Shown: positions 30,489-39,991 of the stretch, one piece after another | Layout: the number at the start of each line of letters is the position of its first letter | Position numbering within the stretch: position 1 is the stretch's first letter | Assembly (NCBI GenBank): GCA_027118455.1 | Contig: JAJAYZ010000035.1 | Location: forward strand, 1-53,775 | Origin: Actinomycetes bacterium | GTDB taxonomy: Bacteria > Actinomycetota > Actinomycetes > JAHEKZ01 | Direction of reading: 5' to 3' | DNA: 53,775 bases | The notes under the pieces: generated by a model | The model's database searches: none | Told to the model about the DNA's origin: nothing | What the model saw: the letters and a program-made list of their open reading frames with translations, nothing else | Program-made: the position numbers and the translations under genes

Positions 30489-32004
30489 GTGATCACTCGT
30501 TGGCCCCACCTCAAGGAGTCGATCCTGCGCCGTCTGGTTCTTTTGCCACTCCTGGGATGCGCCTTGGTGATGGCCGGATGCACTGCGACGACGGTCACGT
30601 CAGCAGATTCGGGTCCGCAAACGGCAGCGGAACTGGAGTCAGCCGGGGGAAGGGCCGGCGAGGCGAGCGAAGAGGCAAACCTGACCGAAGAGCGTCTTGA
30701 CGCGTTGGCTGCGGCCAAAGCCGAAGGTACGTTTGGGGGCAGCACCGCTCGCTCCAACTCCATCGGGGGGATGGTCTGGTGAACAGCTGCTCAACCCGAA
30801 GACAGATGATTGGGAGCCGTCGTTGGCAACCGACCCCAACGAGCCGTACGTCTATCTGACAACGACCCGCTATGGAGCTGGCAAAACCTGCGCCAAGCAC
30901 TGTCCGTTTCTTTACCTGGCCACGACCATCTCCAACGACGGTGGCGCAAGCTGGGGTCAGCAGGTTCCGCTGTGCGTCTGCCGGGGCGCGGGTGGGCAGT
31001 ACGACCCCACCATGGAGGTCGTGCCAAACAAAGGGTTTGTCTACTCGGTATTCCTCAATGGGGATCGCGCCGGTGCCTTTTCGGCGTTGTTCATCAAGTC
31101 GACCGACCACGGTCAGACCTGGACCGACCCGGTCCATGTCTACGGCCACGTCTCGTGGACGGACAAGCCGGAGATCACCATGAGCCCCAGCGGTCGGGAC
31201 GTCTACGTCTCGTGGAACGGACCGCAGGGTGGTGACTTGTACGTGGGTGTCTCGCACGACTACGGCAAGACCTGGTCGCACGAAAAACTCACCACTTCGA
31301 AGCGTTACTACTACGCGTATGACGCGACGGTGCTGCAAGACGGTGTGGTGATGTTCGCAGAGAGCAGTGTCCTCTACGGAGGGCCGGGGCAGTCAGTCAG
31401 CGGACCGATCTGGCATCACGCGATCATCTCCCGCGACCATGGAGCGAGCTGGGAGAACGTCGTCGTCGCCAAAGTCGCCGGCGGGGAGCCTTGTGTGGCT
31501 CTGGGATGTGGCAGCGACTACTACACCGGGCAGGCGAGCATCACCAGTGACTCCAAGGGCAACGTCGTATTCGGGTACGAGGGGGCGACGGTTGATCAGG
31601 GGCCGCAACAGGTGTACGTGAAGACCTCACCCGATGAGGGGAGATCGTGGGGCTCCAAGGTTGCGCTGTCGGTTGAGGGAGAGAACGCGACCGGGCCACG
31701 GCTGGCCTCTTCCGGGGCAGGCGACGCGCGAATCTGGTATGTGCAGACGGCGAACGGCGACGACCAAGATGCTTGGAACGTTTGGTATCGGAGTTCTGCC
31801 GACGGCGGGAAGTCATGGAGCGCTCCGGTGCGACTCAGCAATGCGACCACTGGCCCCGCGTACAAGTCGGAGGACGGCTTCGCCGAGATTTACGGAGACT
31901 ACGGCGAGATCGGCGTGACCAGCGAAGGAAGAACCATTGCCGCTTGGGGTGAGGGTCCGGACTATGTCGGGCCGGGAGGCACCTGGTTCGCGTTGCAGAA
32001 CTGA
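30489..32004 (+). CDS. Asp-box (BNR/sialidase-fold) lipoprotein, frameshifted at a G6 run
   Basis: A secreted lipoprotein with a predicted beta-propeller. From GTG 30489 the first frame encodes a signal peptide with lipobox MAGC (LGCALVMAGC) and a Glu/Ala-rich linker, then hits TGA at 30780-30782. The next frame encodes about 410 residues with six Asp-boxes: SNDGGASW, STDHGQTW, SHDYGKTW, SRDHGASW, SPDEGRSW and SADGGKSW. If the six Gs at 30765-30770 were five, the two parts would join smoothly as SNSIGGWSGEQLLNP. A true mutation, slippage or base-call error are all possible. Asp-boxes occur in sialidases and many other propellers, and I see no sialidase Arg triad with confidence, so the activity is unknown. 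Confidence 0.7.
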
Positions 32005-32138
32005 CGTCCTACGCCGCAAGAAGCCCGCCGAGGACCTGATCCATAGATTGCGTTGAAATTCGTCTACCACTCAGCCCCCAGGAGACCGTTCGCGCGATCT
32101 TCTTGCCAGCGACGACTAGTCCGTCGGCACCGCGGTAG

Positions 32139-33065
32139 TCAGTGTGCCTCCTGGGCTCGCGCGTCGATCTCCAGATCCACCTGGGTCCGCCCGCGGTGTA
32201 CCGCAGCCATGGAGTCAATGACCAAGATGACCAGCGCTGACCAAACAAACGCAAAGCCGACCCAGCGGGAGGCTGGCATCGGCTCGTTGTAGACGAAGAC
32301 GCCGATGAGGAACTGCAGGATGGGGGCGGAGTACTGCAGTAGTCCGATCCAGGTGAGGGGAATCCGTGTGGCGGCGGCCCCGAAGAACAGCAGCGGGATG
32401 ACCGTGATCACGCCGAGGGAAGCCAGTAGGGCGGCCATCTGCGGGCCGTCGGTCGCCATCGCACTCGACCCGTTGACCAGGAGGAATCCAAGGTACGCAG
32501 CCGCCACCGGTGTGAGAATGGCGGTCTCTGCTGACAGGCTCTCAACAGCTCCCATGTCCAGGGTCTTCTTGAGCAGGCCGTACGTGCCGAAGCTGACAGC
32601 CAGCGTCAGCGCGATCCAGGGTAGCCCTCCATAGGCGACGGTCAGAACGATGACGGCGACCCCGCCTAGTCCAACGGCGGCCCATTGGACTGCTCGCAGT
32701 CTCTCTTTGAACACAACCACCCCGAACAACACACTCACGAGGGGGTTGATGAAGTAGCCGAGTGATGTTTGGACCACCTGCTCGCTGTTGACGCCAAATA
32801 TGTACACCCCCCAGTTGATGGCGATGGTGATGGCAGCCGCTGGAAGCAGCACCATCCGTCGTCGATCGCGAAGCAACGGTTTGATCCACGACCATCGACC
32901 GGTGACGGTGAGGACGATGAGCAGGACGACCAGAGACCAGACGATTCGGTGAGCCAGGATCTCCAGCGGCGTGGTGGGCTCAAGGAGAGGGAAGTACAGC
33001 GGGAAGATGCCCCACAGCAGGTAGGCGCTCAACCCATAGATGAGTCCACGACGGCGCTCCAGCAC
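32139..33065 (-). CDS. rarD: RarD-type EamA family transporter
   Basis: Inner-membrane permease of the drug/metabolite superfamily, 308 aa (E. coli RarD has 296), with about ten predicted helices arranged as two EamA halves. The N-terminus RRGLIYGLSAYLLWGIFPLYF and FINPLVSVLFGVVVFKERL are characteristic of RarD. GTG start at 33065; CAGGAT six bases before it suggests a leaderless transcript. The transported compound is unknown; the name came from a chloramphenicol-sensitivity phenotype. It is convergent with the Asp-box gene (134-base gap, no clear hairpin) and lies downstream of korB on the same strand, 39 bases away. Confidence 0.88.
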   Translation of the reverse strand: MLERRRGLIYGLSAYLLWGIFPLYFPLLEPTTPLEILAHRIVWSLVVLLIVLTVTGRWSWIKPLLRDRRRMVLLPAAAITIAINWGVYIFGVNSEQVVQTSLGYFINPLVSVLFGVVVFKERLRAVQWAAVGLGGVAVIVLTVAYGGLPWIALTLAVSFGTYGLLKKTLDMGAVESLSAETAILTPVAAAYLGFLLVNGSSAMATDGPQMAALLASLGVITVIPLLFFGAAATRIPLTWIGLLQYSAPILQFLIGVFVYNEPMPASRWVGFAFVWSALVILVIDSMAAVHRGRTQVDLEIDARAQEAH

Positions 33066-33104
33066 GACGTCATCCTGTCACCCTGCCGAGAAGCAGCGAG
33101 TCGG

Positions 33105-34187
33105 TCAGGCCTCGACGGTCCAGGTGTCCTTGCCGGCGATCAAGTCCTCGAGCACTGGCCGGTCACCGATACCCTGGTCGTCGACGGCCGAGGCGATCTG
33201 TTCGTGGAGCAGGTCGTCGTAGGTGGCACGGCGGACGTCTCGGTAGACCCCGATTGCGGTGGTGCGCAAAGTGCTGGGGTCGGCAAGCCGGGAGAGAGCG
33301 AAGGCAACCTCTGGGTTGGGAGCCTGAGCATCGTGAACGATCAGCCGCTTGGTGCCGTACTCGGCGGCATCGACGACGCGCAACGTGCCATCGGGCATCC
33401 GAGCAACGCCGTGCTGCCCTTCCGTCCCGAACCGAATCGGCTCGCCATCCTCGAGTCTGATCACCGCGTCGTCCTTCGTATCAGGCGACTTCAGTAGCTC
33501 GAATGCGCCGTCGTTGAAGATGTTGCAGTTCTGGTAGATCTCGACCAGGGCGGTTCCTCGATGGTGGGCCGCCGCTCGCAGCACCCCGGTCAGGTGCTTG
33601 CGGTCGGAGTCGATGGTGCGGGCCACGAAGGAGGCCTCTGCGCCCAGCGCCAGCGAGACCGGGTTGAACGGGACGTCGAGCGACCCGAGGGGCGTCGACT
33701 TGGTGACTTTCCCCTGCTCGGACGTTGGTGAGTACTGACCCTTGGTCAGTCCGTAGATGCGGTTGTTGAAGAGCAGCACCTTGAGGTTGACGTTTCTGCG
33801 CAATGCATGGATTAGGTGGTTGCCGCCGATCGAAAGAGCGTCGCCGTCGCCGGTGACCACCCAGACCGAAAGGTCAGGACGCGAGATCGCCAACCCGGTG
33901 GCGATGGCAGGCGCCCGGCCATGGATGGAGTGCATACCGTAGGTGTTCATGTAGTACGGAAAGCGAGATGAGCAACCGATTCCGGAGACAAAGACGATGT
34001 TCTCGCGTCGGATGTTCAGTTCGGGAAGGAAGGACTGAACCGCTGCCAGCACCGCATAGTCACCGCAGCCGGGGCACCACCGCACTTCCTGGTCGGTCTT
34101 GAAGTCCTTGGCCGTCAGTGGTTCGTCGACCGTTGGGATACCGGCCAGCGGGTCGATGAGCCCGAACCCTGGCGCTGGACTATTCAT
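33105..34187 (-). CDS. korB: 2-oxoacid:ferredoxin oxidoreductase, beta subunit
   Basis: Thiamine-diphosphate-binding beta subunit of an actinobacterial KorAB-type enzyme, 360 aa, expected to decarboxylate 2-oxoglutarate (or another 2-oxoacid) to the acyl-CoA while reducing ferredoxin. Evidence: RWCPGCGDYAVLAAV with Cys38 and Cys41 for an FeS cluster, the TPP motif GDGDALSIGGNHLIHALRRN ending in LFNNRIYGLTKGQYSPTS. The start overlaps korA by eight bases. It lies divergent from, and next to, a complex I variant lacking its NADH module. Confidence 0.92.
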   Translation of the reverse strand: MNSPAPGFGLIDPLAGIPTVDEPLTAKDFKTDQEVRWCPGCGDYAVLAAVQSFLPELNIRRENIVFVSGIGCSSRFPYYMNTYGMHSIHGRAPAIATGLAISRPDLSVWVVTGDGDALSIGGNHLIHALRRNVNLKVLLFNNRIYGLTKGQYSPTSEQGKVTKSTPLGSLDVPFNPVSLALGAEASFVARTIDSDRKHLTGVLRAAAHHRGTALVEIYQNCNIFNDGAFELLKSPDTKDDAVIRLEDGEPIRFGTEGQHGVARMPDGTLRVVDAAEYGTKRLIVHDAQAPNPEVAFALSRLADPSTLRTTAIGVYRDVRRATYDDLLHEQIASAVDDQGIGDRPVLEDLIAGKDTWTVEA

Positions 34188-36042
34188 CGGTGGCCGCCTC
34201 GTGGATCACAGATGCCAGCTCGGCCACCTTGAACGGCAGACCCCTTACCTGGGTGTACGACACCACGTCGACCAGGAACCTTCCCCGTAGCAACAGCGCC
34301 AACTGCCCCAGGTTCATCTCAGGAAGCAAAACCTTGCGGTAGCCCTTCAGTACCTGCTCGGTGTTCACCGGAAGTGGGTTGAGGTGCCGGAAGTGGGCCT
34401 GCGCAACATGCAGACCGGCGTCTCGGCAGCGCCGCACGGCTGCGCCAATCGGCCCGTAGGTTGACCCCCAACCGAGCACCAGGATGTCGGCGTCCCCGTC
34501 TGGGTCGTCGACTTCGAGGGGAGGGATCGACGCGGTGATGCGGTCGACCTTGGCTTGGCGGGTCCGCACCATCAGATCGTGGTTCGCCGGGTCATACGAG
34601 ATGTCGCCGCTTCCGTCCTGCTTCTCGAGACCGCCTATGCGGTGCTCCAGCCCGGCGGTGCCGGGGGCGGCCCATGCGCGAGCGAGCGTCTGGGGATCTC
34701 GCAGGTATGGCCAGAACTCCTCGGTACCGTCGGCGGCCACGTGGTTGACCGCGGTGGAGAAGGCCGGGTCGATCGGTGGCAGCTCATCGAGGTCGGGTAG
34801 CCGCCACGGCTCCGAGCCATTGGCCAGGTATCCGTCGGACAACACGATCACCGGCGTCCGGTAGGTGATGGCGATGCGGACCGCCTCCACCGCGGCGTTG
34901 AAACAGTCGCTGGGCGAGCGTGGGGCCAAGACCGGAACCGGCGCCTCACCGTTTCGGCCGTAGAGCGCCTGCAGTAGGTCCGATTGCTCGGTCTTGGTGG
35001 GCAGTCCGGTCGATGGTCCGCCGCGTTGGATGTCGCAGATGACCAGTGGCAGCTCCAGCGAGACGGCCAGTCCAACAGTTTCCGCCTTGAGCGCCAAGCC
35101 GGGACCGGACGTCGTGGTGACTCCGAGGTGTCCACCGAACGCCGCTCCAAGAGCGGCGCCGACGCCGGCTATCTCGTCTTCGGCCTGGAAGGTGCGCACC
35201 CCGAACCGCTTGTGCTTGCTGAGCTCATGCAGGATGTCCGACGCAGGGGTGATCGGGTAAGAGCCGAGAAACAGCGGCAGCGAAGAACGCCACGAGGCAG
35301 CCAGCAGCCCGTACGCCATGGCCAGATTGCCACTGATGTTCCGGTAGCGGCCCGGGCGGACCGGCGCCGGTTTGATCTCATAGGAGACCGAGAAGTCTTC
35401 GGTGGTTTCGCCGAAACTCCAGCCGGCTTCGAAGGCGATGGTATTTGCGCGAAGGAGTTCGGGCTTGCTTGCGAACTTCTTCTTCAGGAAGGCGATGGTC
35501 CCTTCGGTGGGGCGGTGATACAGCCAACACAGCAGACCGAGGGCGAACATGTTCTTGGCCCGCTCGGCGTCCTTGCGGGTCACGTCCACGTTCTTGAGCG
35601 CCTCGACGGTCATCGAGGTAAGGGGGATCGCGTGCACCCGGTAGGCATCGAGCGCGCCGGTCTCCAGAGGGTTCTCGTCGTAGCCGACCCGCGCCAGGTT
35701 GCGCTTGGTGAACTCGTCGGTGTTTACGATGAGGTCAGAGCCCCTTGGCAGCTCTGGGAGGTTGGCCTTCAGGGCGGCAGGGTTCATCGCCACCAGCACG
35801 TTGGGGGAGTCTCCGGGGGTCATGATGTCGTGATCGGCGAAGTGCAGCTGGAAGGCCGAGACGCCGGGGAGGGTGCCAGCAGGCGCCCGGATCTCGGCTG
35901 GGAAGTCCGGCAGGGTCGCCAGGTCGTTGCCCATGAGCGCGGTCTCACTGGTGAACCGGTCGCCGGTCAGCTGCATGCCGTCGCCGCTATCGCCCGCGAA
36001 CCGGATGATCACCCGATCCAGCTGCACTACCTGCTTGGCCAC
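34180..36042 (-). CDS. korA: 2-oxoacid:ferredoxin oxidoreductase, alpha subunit
   Basis: Fused gamma-alpha subunit of 620 aa, typical of two-subunit actinobacterial KorA. The N-terminal gamma part (FAGDSGDGMQLTGDRF, residues about 14-29) is followed by the pyrimidine-binding alpha part with AEDEIAGVGAALGAAFGG, GLALKAETVGLA and RGGPSTGLPTKTEQSDLLQ. The last of these is characteristic of 2-oxoglutarate/2-oxoacid rather than anaerobic pyruvate enzymes. GTG start at 36042, with TAGCAT six bases upstream. Substrate 2-oxoglutarate is inferred from family; branched-chain 2-oxoacids are possible. Confidence 0.92.
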   Translation of the reverse strand: MAKQVVQLDRVIIRFAGDSGDGMQLTGDRFTSETALMGNDLATLPDFPAEIRAPAGTLPGVSAFQLHFADHDIMTPGDSPNVLVAMNPAALKANLPELPRGSDLIVNTDEFTKRNLARVGYDENPLETGALDAYRVHAIPLTSMTVEALKNVDVTRKDAERAKNMFALGLLCWLYHRPTEGTIAFLKKKFASKPELLRANTIAFEAGWSFGETTEDFSVSYEIKPAPVRPGRYRNISGNLAMAYGLLAASWRSSLPLFLGSYPITPASDILHELSKHKRFGVRTFQAEDEIAGVGAALGAAFGGHLGVTTTSGPGLALKAETVGLAVSLELPLVICDIQRGGPSTGLPTKTEQSDLLQALYGRNGEAPVPVLAPRSPSDCFNAAVEAVRIAITYRTPVIVLSDGYLANGSEPWRLPDLDELPPIDPAFSTAVNHVAADGTEEFWPYLRDPQTLARAWAAPGTAGLEHRIGGLEKQDGSGDISYDPANHDLMVRTRQAKVDRITASIPPLEVDDPDGDADILVLGWGSTYGPIGAAVRRCRDAGLHVAQAHFRHLNPLPVNTEQVLKGYRKVLLPEMNLGQLALLLRGRFLVDVVSYTQVRGLPFKVAELASVIHEAATDE

Positions 36043-36048
36043 GGTCTG

Positions 36049-36076
36049 ATGCTACGTCCAGGCTGACCCCTACGAT
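36049..36076. promoter_or_regulatory. Back-to-back korA and nuoA2 promoters
   Basis: The 80-base korA-nuoA2 spacer holds TAGCAT on the minus strand (36049-36054), six bases before the korA GTG and so leaderless, and TACGAT on the plus strand (36071-36076), about 47 bases before nuoA2. Each -10 element falls where the other promoter's -35 would be. The two promoters would therefore overlap and could be regulated together or compete for polymerase. Confidence 0.45.
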
Positions 36077-36122
36077 GGGACGCCAAGTGCCTTGAAGCGG
36101 AGAACGGGCGGAGGAGGGCGGC

Positions 36123-36497
36123 ATGGACGACGGATATATGGGCGGCTACGCGGTCGTCGCAGCGGCTGTGGCCCTCGGCGTGGTCTTCGTGGCGACCGGG
36201 CTGCTGGCAAACCGACTGCTCCGCCCGGTGGTGGCCAGTGCCGAGAAGTACACAACGTACGAATGCGGTCTCGACCCCGTTGGTGACGGGTGGGCTCAGA
36301 CGCACATCCGATACTACGTCTTCGCCTATCTCTACGTGATCTTTGCTGTTGACGCCGTGTATCTCTTCCCCTGGGCGACGGTTTTCGACGCAGATGGGTA
36401 CGGAGTCGTGACCCTGGTCGAGATGGTCATCTTCATCGGCTTCCTGGCAACAGGCATCGGATACGCCTGGCGGCGCGGCGTCCTGAGGTGGGTGTGA
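36123..36497 (+). CDS. nuoA2: Complex I-like subunit A, second copy
   Basis: Membrane subunit of 124 aa with three helices. It keeps the NuoA signature TYECGLD and the following [33 protein letters not shown] lies six bases before the ATG, the strongest ribosome-binding site in the area. It is clearly divergent in sequence from nuoA at 13315. It is the first gene of a ten-gene second nuo operon, divergent from korA. Confidence 0.93.
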   Translation: MDDGYMGGYAVVAAAVALGVVFVATGLLANRLLRPVVASAEKYTTYECGLDPVGDGWAQTHIRYYVFAYLYVIFAVDAVYLFPWATVFDADGYGVVTLVEMVIFIGFLATGIGYAWRRGVLRWV

Positions 36498-36498
36498 C

Positions 36499-37044
36499 GT
36501 GACCGCCGTCGATCTTCCGGCTCCCCGAGTCGGTGCGCTGTCATCGCTGGCGCCAAGGCCGATACGTCTCGTACTCAACTGGGGGCGGCGTTACAGCCTG
36601 TGGGTGTTCAACTTCGGGCTTGCTTGCTGTGCCATCGAGTTCATCGCGACCTCGATGAGCCGGTACGACTTCATGCGACTTGGCGTGATCCCATTCGCGC
36701 CGAGCCCCAGACAGGCCGATCTCATGGTGGTCTCGGGCACGGTGACCGACAAGATGGCACCAGCAATCAAGCGTCTGTACGAGCAGATGCCAGAACCGAA
36801 GTACGTCATCTCGTTCGGTGCCTGCTCCAACTGCGGCGGCCCGTACTGGGACAGCTACTCGGTGACGAAGGGTGTCGACCAGATCATCCCGGTCGACGTC
36901 TACGTTCCTGGCTGCCCACCTCGCCCGGAGGCATTGCTGCAAGGAATCATGAAGCTGCAGGAGAAGATCGCTGGCGAGAACATCGGTACCCGCTACCGCC
37001 CTTCGGCCGGTGCCCTGCGGCGACCTCTGGTGGAATCGTCGTGA
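36499..37044 (+). CDS. nuoB2: Complex I-like subunit B, second copy
   Basis: N2-cluster subunit of 181 aa. Ligand cysteines are retained: Cys43-Cys44 in [11 protein letters not shown], Cys109 in FGACSNCGG and Cys139 in VPGCPPRPE; an extra cysteine (Cys112) replaces the serine of NuoB1. Retention of N2 implies that the second complex can reduce quinone. GTG start lies one base after the nuoA2 stop. It overlaps nuoC2 by four bases. Confidence 0.94.
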   Translation: MTAVDLPAPRVGALSSLAPRPIRLVLNWGRRYSLWVFNFGLACCAIEFIATSMSRYDFMRLGVIPFAPSPRQADLMVVSGTVTDKMAPAIKRLYEQMPEPKYVISFGACSNCGGPYWDSYSVTKGVDQIIPVDVYVPGCPPRPEALLQGIMKLQEKIAGENIGTRYRPSAGALRRPLVESS

Positions 37045-37649
37045 GTGATGCAGGTAGTGCCGCCGCGCGGTGGCCTGACCTCGAGGCGATCACGGCTGCG
37101 GCTCGGTTAGTAGGTGTCGACGCCGAAGTCAGCGAGAGCTTCGGCGACGTGACAGTGACCGTCAGCCCGGACCAGTGGGTTGCCTGTTTGACGATGCTCC
37201 GCGATGGGCTGGCGCTGACCTTCTTCGACTGGTTGTCGGCGGTGGACGAAGGCGACGCTGCAGGATTCAGCGTCTTCTGCCACCTTTACGACCCGCAGAG
37301 TCATGCCCATCTGCTCGCGCGTACGACGCTCCATGCAGACGATCCGTCGCTGGCCACGGCTACAGGCATCTTCCGCGGTGCGGCGTGGCACGAGCGCGAG
37401 ACGCACGAGATGTTTGGCATCGACTTTCCGGGCCATGCCCACCTCGCGCCCCTACTGCTCTCCGATGAGTTCGTCGGGCATCCGCTGCGTAAGGACTTCG
37501 TCCTCGCCGCGCGCGTGTCGAAGCCATGGCCGGGGGCGAAAGAGCCGGGTGAGTCCGGCGACGGCGCCCCGAGCCGTCGCCGGACGCAGCCCCCCCGGGT
37601 TCCTGACCCCTCGTGGGGTCCTCGCACCTCCGGTCGAACCGATGACTGA
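37041..37649 (+). CDS. nuoC2: Complex I-like subunit C, second copy, with unusual C-terminal tail
   Basis: A 202-aa NuoC protein. The signature [17 protein letters not shown] begins near residue 116, followed by [13 protein letters not shown]. It starts at GTG 37041, overlapping nuoB2 (GTGA). The last about 35 residues (from KEPGESGDG) are a Pro/Arg/Gly-rich, apparently disordered tail encoded by DNA with two perfect hairpins. The next gene is nuoH2, overlapping by eight bases: nuoD, E, F and G are absent here. The tail does not resemble NuoD. Confidence 0.9.
   Translation: MSDAGSAAARWPDLEAITAAARLVGVDAEVSESFGDVTVTVSPDQWVACLTMLRDGLALTFFDWLSAVDEGDAAGFSVFCHLYDPQSHAHLLARTTLHADDPSLATATGIFRGAAWHERETHEMFGIDFPGHAHLAPLLLSDEFVGHPLRKDFVLAARVSKPWPGAKEPGESGDGAPSRRRTQPPRVPDPSWGPRTSGRTDD
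37553..37620. other. Two stem-loops at the nuoC2-nuoH2 junction
   Basis: GTCCGGCGACGGC (37553-37565) pairs perfectly with 37573-37585 across a 7-base loop, giving a 13-bp GC-rich stem. Twenty bases on, GACCCC (37605-37610) pairs with GGGGTC (37615-37620) across TCGT. Both lie in the nuoC2 tail, immediately before nuoH2, where nuoDEFG would be expected. They might mark an mRNA processing or attenuation site, or a deletion scar. Neither has a U-tract. Confidence 0.75.
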
Positions 37650-38592
37650 CCTGCTCGAAGCCGCCATGCGGCTCATGGTGGTCTTTGTCGCCTTTCTCAC
37701 TCTGCCCTTGCTCGTCGGGCAGCTCGAGCACAAGGTGATGGCGCACATGCAGGCCAGAGTAGGCCCGATGTACGCGGGGGGCTTCCACGGCTGGGCGCAA
37801 TTGATCGCCGATGGCGTGAAGTTCTCCCAGAAAGAGGCCATCGTCCCGGACGCGGCCGACCGCATCATCTTCGGACTCGCCCCGGCGCTGGCCCTGCTTC
37901 CGTACTTCATCGCGATGGTCGCCATCCCCATCGGCCCCGGCCTGGCTGGCCAGGAGCTCGACGCCGGTGTCTTCTTCGTCCTCGCCGTCATGGGGGTCGG
38001 TGTCATCGGGACGCTCATGGCCGGGTGGGCCAGTGCGAACAAGTACTCAGTTCTCGGTGCCGTTCGTCAGGTGTCGCAACTCATGGCGTACGAACTACCC
38101 TTTGTGCTTGCTGCTGTGTCGATCGTGATGGCGGCAGGGTCATTGGGGTTCACTGACATCGTCGACGCGTGGCAGCCCTGGTGGCTGATTTGGCAGCTAC
38201 CGGCCGGCGTGGTGTTCTTCGTCGCCGGCCTTGCCGAGCTGAACCGCCCACCCTTCGATATGCCTGTCGCCGACGCCGAGATCATCTTTGGCCCGTACAC
38301 CGAGTACACGGGCTTGAGGTTCGCGCTGTTCCTGCTCGCCGAGTATGCCGGGATCGTGCTGCTCTGCCTCCTCACCTCTGTGCTCTTCCTGGGTGGGTGG
38401 AACGGCCCATTCGGTGACTCGTGGCTGTGGACGTTCGCGAAGGCTGGGGTGCTTGCCTTCGTGGTGATCTGGCTCCGCGTCAGCTATCCACGGCTTCGGG
38501 CTGACCAGCTGCAGAAGCTTGCCTGGCAAGTCCTCATACCGGTGGCCTTGGCTCAGCTGCTCCTGACCGGTGTGGTGGTTCTCGCATGGTGA
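37642..38592 (+). CDS. nuoH2: Complex I-like subunit H, second copy
   Basis: Quinone-tunnel membrane subunit of 316 aa, shorter than NuoH1 because it lacks the C-terminal tail. Start is ATG 37642; the longer frame is antiparallel to nothing but runs through nuoC2 in another phase. Family features remain: [20 protein letters not shown] and [16 protein letters not shown]. The acidic loop differs from canonical Nuo[20 protein letters not shown] here against [19 protein letters not shown] in NuoH1, losing one glutamate and changing another to Asp. This suggests altered quinone coupling or partner contacts. Confidence 0.92.
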   Translation: MTDLLEAAMRLMVVFVAFLTLPLLVGQLEHKVMAHMQARVGPMYAGGFHGWAQLIADGVKFSQKEAIVPDAADRIIFGLAPALALLPYFIAMVAIPIGPGLAGQELDAGVFFVLAVMGVGVIGTLMAGWASANKYSVLGAVRQVSQLMAYELPFVLAAVSIVMAAGSLGFTDIVDAWQPWWLIWQLPAGVVFFVAGLAELNRPPFDMPVADAEIIFGPYTEYTGLRFALFLLAEYAGIVLLCLLTSVLFLGGWNGPFGDSWLWTFAKAGVLAFVVIWLRVSYPRLRADQLQKLAWQVLIPVALAQLLLTGVVVLAW

Positions 38593-39152
38593 AGAACGGG
38601 GAACAGCGAGTAGGTAGCAAGGGCGCTGGTCTCTTCAAAGGGCTAGGCATCACTCTGTCGACAATGACGAAGCGGTCGATCACCGAGCAGTACCCGGACG
38701 TGCAGCCCGAGCTACCGCCGAGAAGCCGCGGCGTCATCGCGTTGCTTGAAGAGAACTGCACCTCCTGCATGCTCTGTGCTCGAGAGTGCCCAGACTGGTG
38801 CATCTACATCGACTCACACAAAGAGGTCATCCCGGCGGCAGAGGAGGGCGGCCGCGAGCGCTCGCAGAACGTCCTCGATCGATTCGCCATCGACTTTTCG
38901 CTCTGCATGTACTGCGGGATCTGCATCGACGTCTGTCCCTTCGATGCCCTCTTTTGGTCTCCAGAGTTCGAGTACTCAGAGTTCGATATCCGTAACATGA
39001 CCCATGAGAAGGAGCGGCTCGGGCAGTGGATGGCAACCGTCCCGCCTCCTCCCGCTCTTGATCCAGCTGCTGCCGAGCCGAAGGAGCTCTTGGGCGTCCG
39101 GAAGAAGGCTGAGGCAGCGACGCTCCCCATCGAGCCGGCCAGCGACTCGTGA
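38586..39152 (+). CDS. nuoI2: Complex I-like ferredoxin subunit I, second copy
   Basis: Two-cluster ferredoxin-like subunit, 188 aa. Ligands are [12 protein letters not shown] (Cys58, 61, 64, 68) and [12 protein letters not shown] (Cys107, 110, 113, 117). With NuoE, F and G absent from this operon, NuoI2 would be the natural docking site for reduced ferredoxin. ATG 38586 or GTG 38589 are both possible; the latter would give the common GTGA overlap with nuoH2. It overlaps nuoJ2 by four bases. Confidence 0.93.
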   Translation: MVKNGEQRVGSKGAGLFKGLGITLSTMTKRSITEQYPDVQPELPPRSRGVIALLEENCTSCMLCARECPDWCIYIDSHKEVIPAAEEGGRERSQNVLDRFAIDFSLCMYCGICIDVCPFDALFWSPEFEYSEFDIRNMTHEKERLGQWMATVPPPPALDPAAAEPKELLGVRKKAEAATLPIEPASDS

Positions 39153-39676
39153 GCGAACGGTCCCTACTGTCGCCTACGGGGGTTGACATCGCCTTCACTC
39201 TGCTCGGCCTCGTGGCCGTTGCAGCAGCGCTGATGGTGGTCACGACGAAGCAGATCGTGCATGCGGCGCTCTGGCTCGTTGTCTCGCTGGGTGCAGTCGC
39301 TGGTTGCTACCTCGTTCTGACCGCAGAGTTCGTCGCGTGGATGCAGGTGCTGATCTACCTCGGTGCAGTCGTCGTCCTGCTGCTCTTCGGAATGATGCTC
39401 ACGCGCGCGCCGATTGGGCCGTCCGAAGAGTTGACGGGCGCCAATCGCGTCGTATCCCTCTTCGCAGCTTTGGCAATCACGGCAGTGTTGGGTGTCCTCA
39501 TCGTTGATGCCTTCGCCACCACGATGATCGACATCGACGGTCAGAAGTCAACGGCGTCGGTGATGGGCGCGTCGCTCTTCCGCTACTGGGTCCTTCCCTT
39601 CGAGGCGCTGTCTGTCCTGCTGCTGTCGGCACTCGTCGGGGCCATCGCGCTCTCCCAGTCGGACGAGGAGGCGTGA
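39149..39676 (+). CDS. nuoJ2: Complex I-like subunit J, second copy
   Basis: Membrane subunit of 175 aa with five predicted helices, including [19 protein letters not shown], the counterpart of the coupling helix in NuoJ1. It lacks the long hydrophilic C-terminal tail of NuoJ1. GTG start overlaps the nuoI2 stop. Confidence 0.92.
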   Translation: MSERSLLSPTGVDIAFTLLGLVAVAAALMVVTTKQIVHAALWLVVSLGAVAGCYLVLTAEFVAWMQVLIYLGAVVVLLLFGMMLTRAPIGPSEELTGANRVVSLFAALAITAVLGVLIVDAFATTMIDIDGQKSTASVMGASLFRYWVLPFEALSVLLLSALVGAIALSQSDEEA

Positions 39677-39991
39677 GTGCACCTTTCACTTCCGCTGCTC
39701 CTGTCTGTCTCTCTCTTCGGCATCGGCGTCTACGGCCTGCTGGTGCGACGTAACGCGATTCTGATTCTGATGTCGGTCGAGCTGATGCTCAACGGGGTCA
39801 ACGTCAGCCTCGTCGCCTTCGATGTGTACTGGGCTGACGTGCTCCACGCCGGCCAGTCGATGGTGATCTTCGTCATCACGATCGCGGCCGCAGAGATCGG
39901 TCTCGGTCTGGCGATCCTTCTGCTGCTCTTCCGTGCGCGGCGCACGATCGCGATCGATGAAGCGACCGAGCTGCACGAGGAGGCGTCATGA
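39677..39991 (+). CDS. nuoK2: Complex I-like subunit K, second copy
   Basis: Three-helix membrane subunit, 104 aa. Both membrane glutamates are retained, in LMSVELMLNGVNVSLVAF and AAAEIGLGLAILLLLF. GTG start follows the nuoJ2 stop directly, and the end overlaps nuoL2 by four bases. Confidence 0.93.
   Translation: MHLSLPLLLSVSLFGIGVYGLLVRRNAILILMSVELMLNGVNVSLVAFDVYWADVLHAGQSMVIFVITIAAAEIGLGLAILLLLFRARRTIAIDEATELHEEAS

Noticed and set aside
32005..32138. Terminator or small gene between the Asp-box gene and rarD
   Set aside because: No stable hairpin and no frame with plausible start and family features was seen.
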